Below, in pieces: positions 58,026 to 64,000 of a stretch of DNA of 64,000 bases. This DNA is from Phorcus lineatus (Eukaryota; Mollusca; Gastropoda; Trochida; Trochidae). Each line of letters starts with the position of its first letter. Position 1 is the first letter of the stretch. The DNA is taken from contig OV121086.1 in NCBI GenBank assembly GCA_921293015.1, positions 29,498,254-29,562,253 on the forward strand, in the 5' to 3' direction. Below the pieces are notes generated by a model that made no database searches, had not been told where the DNA came from, and saw nothing but the letters and a program-made list of their open reading frames with translations. Both the position numbers and the translations under genes were made by a program.

Positions 58026-61008
58026 CTACTGACCCTTCGATTAAAAAATTTAAAATCTTAAATTCATAATGAAGCAAAATTTCCTTGAGTATATCAAGTT
58101 GTAAACTTTATCATATCATGATATTCAAATAAAAGTCAGGCTTTCGAGTCAACGAGGAAAAAGAAGACTATATTATATCCCACTACGTATATCCATTGAA
58201 TCTACATGTTTTAGAGGCATTTGCTGTTGCTGAAGACAGTAACATCCCTATTTACCGATTCCAGGCCCTAGATTACCATACATCAACATCGACTTACGAC
58301 TGTCTTAGCACTAAGAGAACTTCGAAACTCTAGGCCCTAACGTTCGAAAAGGGGGTGTGTTAGGTCGACAATTAAAATTGGCGGGGGTATTCTGGTGTGT
58401 GGTGTGAAAGGGGCGGTGTGTTCATCCTTTCATCGGACGATTTTCAAAAACACTGGAGTATGCATAGCAAGTGCAGTACCGTTTTTAATAGGTTATAAGC
58501 AGTGTTCCAATCGTAATATTTTAAGTTCACTGAAATATCAGATCTCATTTGTAACAGCTATTTCGTTTTATAAAAGGAAAGGTCACAGGTACTTGTGTGT
58601 TACTATACTATGCACTCATTCCCAGTTTAGCATTTATCTAGGTCAGAACCTCATGTTAATCTATCGGTCACGAGGTGTAAACATATTCCAATAATCACAG
58701 CTCAGTGAGTTTAATCAGTTTTCACAAACAAACAAAACCATTTTATATTGAAGCAAATGTTAAGCTGTTCCAGATGTTAGCGTTAAAAACATTTAATTTG
58801 AATTCAAGCTTTTGTACAAAAAATTATTAATGTCTAACGACCGTAGGAAACATCGTTTAAGCAAATTGAATTCCACAGTTTATTAGTCACGAACCATTGC
58901 TTCAAGATAAAATCATAATTGCAGTTTATGACGAACTCACAAGGGAGATAACTTACAAGTGTAAACGTACCAGGAGGGGAGATTACTCCTGCAGTCACGA
59001 TGCAGGATGAATAGATTGAACCATTGAGACTGATCTCTTTCTTAAATATTTGTGCTGACAAAATCCAATCGTATTCCGCCTCTGTGCAAGTAATCTTATC
59101 GACGACCGCTCTGCTATTAATCGACTGAGTTCATTCCCTTTAATCCGGGCACTTGTCACGTGACTTAAAGTTCAAGATCTTTACCGGTTGTAGTGTAACT
59201 GAAGTGAAGAAACACACTGGAATGAAAATATAATTCAGAATTTTAAACCGGAACACCATTGATTGTCTTTACATCAAAGTGAGATCCAAATGACGGATTT
59301 TGTATCATGTCTTTCATCACACGGGTTTTCGAAAACGATCAACAACATTGATAAGCGTTATAAAATCTGGCTTGAAACATTGATACTTTTATGAAATGTT
59401 TAGCGAACATGTTTCCAAATTACTTCATTATAGGAATTCCGATCAAAATGATGTTTTTCGTAATCCTTACAAATATCTTTTCATTTACAAAAAGTGGCCA
59501 CCTTTAATTTTTAGAAGCATTTAATTGTGTCGAATTAGGATACGTTGACAGTATTCAACCATGGTTACAAAAATAGAAAATAAAATTGATTAAATCAATT
59601 GGAATAAAAATGGATTTAGGAGGCTTTAGAGTATTTAAAATGTAATATGCCAATACCTTCAGTATTGCTTTTAAGAAGAACTGTAGTGGAAGTAAATGCT
59701 TACTATTAAAATGATTATTGGCAACAAAACAAGTCAGTATGATTATTTCAACTGCCAATATCGTTAAGTCACATTTATAACACCATTTATCATATGTTAT
59801 AATTTGCAGTTATTATTAGGATAATAATAGTTCTTAATGAGCAATAATCAATTATGATATTAATACTTAATAAAGTATGATGTAACAACAACAGTTCTGT
59901 TAATTCAATAATTAGCATATATCCTGGGCACTTAGGCCAATTGAATTTAGAAATGACAAAATACCCTTTCTTCATAAATACCGGTTTGAATATCAATAAT
60001 TCAACTGTACATGGCAAAAATTGTCAAAATTGTCTGCTTTTGTATTTAAATATTTCGTTATTCACTTATCTGAGAGTGAATAAATAATTGATGTGATGTA
60101 CCTAAGTTTCGGAGTCAATACATACTATCCGTTGTCACAAGAAATAAGGTTTATTGATTGACCCTCTTGGTGTGAGATTGTTATCATGTACTAAGTTACA
60201 TGTATATGAGAATATTTACAGTTAATCAACTTAATGTACTAATTAATTGGATTAATGATATCAAAAATGCAGAAATCGGAAGCCTTATAACTACGGGTAT
60301 CACATCAGAAGTTGCTTGTAAAATTATACATGTAGTACCTGTTCATCATATTAATCATATATTTATGTAAGAAAAATAACCAACATAACAATTTTGTCAT
60401 GCAAGGTTTTAATATTATTTTTGACGCTGATGAAAAAGGAAGTGTATAACCTCAAAAACATTACTATGTCCTTAAGATACTTCTCTACTATTGACCGCAG
60501 GCAAATGATATAGTTGCATGTTGCTGTAGATACTTCTGGACGTCTTTTATATTATTTATTACAAATGCCCATAGGAAAAGTTGAATCTGTCTGGTATGTA
60601 TGGTATGAAAGTAAGTAAGTAACTACTGATATGGTAGATCGACTTCATTCAGACGACCTCAATTTACCGAATTATGTTGTATGATTGTAACTATCATATA
60701 AAGCCGTAATGAAATGTTCAATGGTAGGTCCGTAATGAGATGCAATAAATGTCATCAACAGGTAACAAAAACGCCTTTTAAACAACAATACGTGGTTATT
60801 AGATGCCTACCTATGGACATGAATGATGTTAAGTTACAGATTTATTTTAATAATAAGATATTCAGAGAACTATTTTGCAATTAACTCCTACAGCCCTATT
60901 GGTTGCTGAGTCACGATCCATAGGTATGAATAGTTCATGGTAAATGTCGTAATAAGATTTGAACTTATAGTTTTTGTCATGTTAGCTGGTATTTATGGTA
61001 TATGTAGT
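58026..61008. other. SLC6 intron 1, very AT-rich part
   Basis: 59500-60900 is especially AT-rich. No exon or repeat family recognised. Confidence 0.4.
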
Positions 61009-61352
61009 GGCGGATCCAAGGGGAAAATCAATTATAGATTCAAGTCAATATTGTATGCAAGTGTCCAATCATTTTCCAAAATTTTGTGTGCTTCTATTTT
61101 ACGAAATGAACATTTGAAAATATGAATGGTTTTATAGTATATCATATAACATAACAATACCCCCCCCCCCCCCCTTGACAATTTCTAAATCGGAGCCCCC
61201 CCCCCCCCCCCCCCTTTCAAAAATCCTTTTCCGTTCCTCAAAAGTATTACTAAAAAGGCACAATGTGTGTGGGCATGAAAAAGTTCTATATCCCTCCTCA
61301 TTTTTATAGGAGAATCCAACCCATCCCCCCATTCAAAATTCTTTGATCCGCC
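61009..61352. mobile_element. Possible non-autonomous element with GGCGGATC ends and poly-C tracts
   Basis: GGCGGATCCAAG at 61009 mirrors CTTTGATCCGCC at 61341-61352. Between them are C runs of 15 (61160-61174) and 19 (61196-61214). Similar GGCGGATCC-ended repeats are common in molluscs, as I recall. Confidence 0.5.
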
Positions 61353-64000
61353 GGTGAATCACGAGGTTTCTTCGACATTCAATTTCTGATGTCAACCCTC
61401 ATCAATCATCAAGTTCTCCTTTTGTGTTAAAGCCATTTTTTTAGTTCTTAAGGAAATGAGACCTAGGCAAATAGTTAAAATAACGTTCAATCTCGTCACA
61501 GACGACAGTAAACAAACTCCAAACATTGACGGGATTGATGCACAAATCCGAAATAGACACGACGACAGTTAAACCTTTACCAAAAGCAAATCATAGAAAG
61601 ACGACCTCATTACACTGAAGGTCTTTTAATGAATGAATCCTCACACACGTCTCTCAAAGAGACGTTGAAGCGAGACAGAATGACTATTAATGAACGATAA
61701 CTCTACAATTACTCCAGATTCTTAAGTGTCATGGTGCCTCTTGTGATGCAATAACTTTTCCAATGAAAATGAGGCATAAAAGGATGCTTTACGTAAGCAA
61801 GCAATGGTCCGAAGTTGTTTGTCTTAAAAGTGACCTTTAAGGTAGAAGTTTGGAATTTAGATGACCTCATGCTGTCATACAGGATTGCTTCCCCGGAACC
61901 GATGGTAAAACTCATGATAGTTTCATCAGTAGTCCACAGGGGGAAACAGATTGGTGATTTTCTTTAAGTATATAATGTGACCCCATCGACCTATGACCAA
62001 AATAGAGTTCCGATTGTTTCTATTCTGCTTACGAATATGCGCCTGACATCATGACGAATAAAACTATAAGAATTATTGGTTTAAACGTTGATATTTATTA
62101 TAAATCAAATACAAATTTTGAACACAGTGATTGTTTTGGTGTAGTTTTTGCCTAAGAAGATAACATAAAATATGGTTTAAACATGTTTATTTCATTGAAA
62201 AATTGGATTGGTAAACAAGCTATAAACCTATGTGAACACCGCTCCAAGATACAACATAAAGCACATGTCATGGTGAATTAACAATATATGATATATGTAT
62301 AAACAAACGCCAACAGGCCATTACATATACAACAACAATTGCCACTAACGCTAATCATAATCAATCAATAAGTTATCGGGCAAATCTGCCTGTTAAATTT
62401 ATAAATTCGTGCACTGATATTTAAAGTTCCATATTTTCAGTAGTTGAACAATTTGGATTTCCAAAGAAAACTGAATTGACAACAAAATCTCTTAAAGAAA
62501 AACATGTTGCGTCTTATAATGCTGCAAAGAGAACATAGGAGAAGAAATAGTGAGTTGAGTCCTCATAAATATGGCCACAAGCACAGACACGTTCTTGTGA
62601 TATAAATCTTTCACACTTGTGTGCATTTAAGTCGCTACATTCGAGTCTTAGACGAGTATGTATTGTTTGACAAAATAACATGAAATATCGACAAAACAGA
62701 GTTGATTAAAGTTTAGTTGTGTATCGACTTAATTTGTAAGTATTGTCTAAAAAATACAGCTGAAACTAAATTTCAAAATAGCATTTAGTTCATGTTCATG
62801 TTTATCAATATACTTACAGATATCGTCATAATCATGCCAGAAATCACAACCTTCAATATTTAAAACTCTAAAATATCTAGAATTAACTTTCAAACATTAA
62901 AAGATTAAGACTTTCTTCAAATCGTCACTTAAACTGCTTATTGCAAGGTCGTTTCTTTAGTCCCTTTGTTTTCACCGAAGAATATGCAACGGTCATGAAG
63001 CAACACAATCAGTACAATCGCCAGGTTCAAAAATGCTGAAGATATACTTAGGAATTGATTACAACTCTTTTGCAGAATCCAGTGACGGTTTCTGACAATT
63101 AAAAGAAAATGCAGACTCTCTTATGACACTAATTAAGGGGGAATTATGCGTGAAAACTCCTCGATTCCATTAGAGGTAGTGACAGATGAACATTGGAATC
63201 ATAGAGGCGGTGACGGGGGAAATTTGATTGACACGATATATCGACCAAACAAGATTAATATTCTAAGCTTGGTGTATCCGAGTAAATATCAATATGCTTT
63301 GAATATTTTGTATTTCTCGTTGAAATTAAGCCGGTGAAAATCAATAAGTTAAAGAGTTAATTTGTATGAGAGAGTGACATAATTGAAATTGAAAGGTTAG
63401 AATTCAAAAATAAAAATTTAAAAATATTAAAAAAGGCTTATGAATTTAGATTAATGGATTGCAGGCGACGCTTGATATATCTTTTTAAACATCAATATGC
63501 TCTGAATATCTGCTAGGTTCCACTGAAATAAAATCAGTAAGGTTTCCGGATTCTCATTCATTTGCTTATCGTCATAATTCAATCAAAAATTAAAAAGAAA
63601 ATACTAAAAGAGCTTACTGAATCTAGTTTTGATGGGTTGCATTGTAAGCGAAGCTCTATGTCTATAAGTAATCATCATGGATATTCAAATTAAACGTATG
63701 AAAATCGATAACCAGTTTACAGTTATTCTCGTTATATAGAGTGCCATAATTCAAATCTTTTTTGAATACGTTAAAGGAGCTTAATTAAAAATTGATTGTT
63801 TTTCATAGTAGGTTTATTTTACGAGACAAAGACCAACAATGATGAATTAAAGGTCATTATTTATATTACAGTGCAATTCGTTACTGTATTCAACTAAAAA
63901 AATCAAATGACCTTTAATCTACTTTATGGTGTGGTATAGTAATTAAAGGCAGAAGAGCTTTTTCATTTTCAATCTTCATTTGTTCAAACACATGAATATC
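61353..64000. other. SLC6 intron 1, distal part
   Basis: No coding exon seen up to the window edge. 61400-61930 is locally less AT-rich and unique. Confidence 0.4.

Overview
The window is AT-rich animal (metazoan) DNA: genes split by GT-AG introns, many short inverted-repeat elements, tRNA-derived SINEs, microsatellites and minisatellites. A SINE-like 3' end (GCGGCGTTAAACCCCAACTC followed by CACTCACT repeats, near 5081-5110) is of a kind I associate with marine gastropods, abalone-like vetigastropods in particular. I therefore infer a marine mollusc, probably a gastropod, with moderate confidence.

Layout. (1) 1-17.5 kb is largely intergenic. It holds a 19-bp minisatellite (2484-2985), a SINE-like repeat, a possible pogo/Tigger-type terminus, a 300-bp and a 67-bp tandem duplication, and a broken Tc1-type transposase on the minus strand (15312-15790). 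One weak exon-like ORF lies on the minus strand near 5.6-5.8 kb. (2) 17500-46509 (+) is one complete gene that I could join from 19 coding exons with consistent phase. The product is 602 residues and looks like cyclic nucleotide-binding domain-containing protein 2 (CNBD2, the sperm-associated CRIS protein of mammals). Its first cyclic-nucleotide-binding domain has an intact phosphate-binding cassette. The second is degenerate and split by a long basic, Ser/Thr-rich insertion. Its introns are packed with short non-autonomous DNA transposons, SINE pieces and tandem arrays, several carrying perfect TGACGTCA sites. (3) 46.5-54.1 kb is intergenic, with an inverted copy of an intron-14 repeat, a TTAA-bounded MITE and a diverged duplicate of an intron-6 segment. 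(4) 54126-54360 (+) is the first coding exon of an SLC6 sodium- and chloride-dependent neurotransmitter/amino-acid transporter. The rest of that gene lies beyond the window; the remaining 9.6 kb would be its first intron and contains large AG and ATCT microsatellites.

The two genes share orientation but nothing in the sequence links their functions. I found no rRNA or functional tRNA genes, no CRISPR and no prokaryotic-type operon. Most short ORFs are chance or repeat-derived. Exon calls rest on hand-read splice sites, reading phase and family motifs; transcript starts are not visible.
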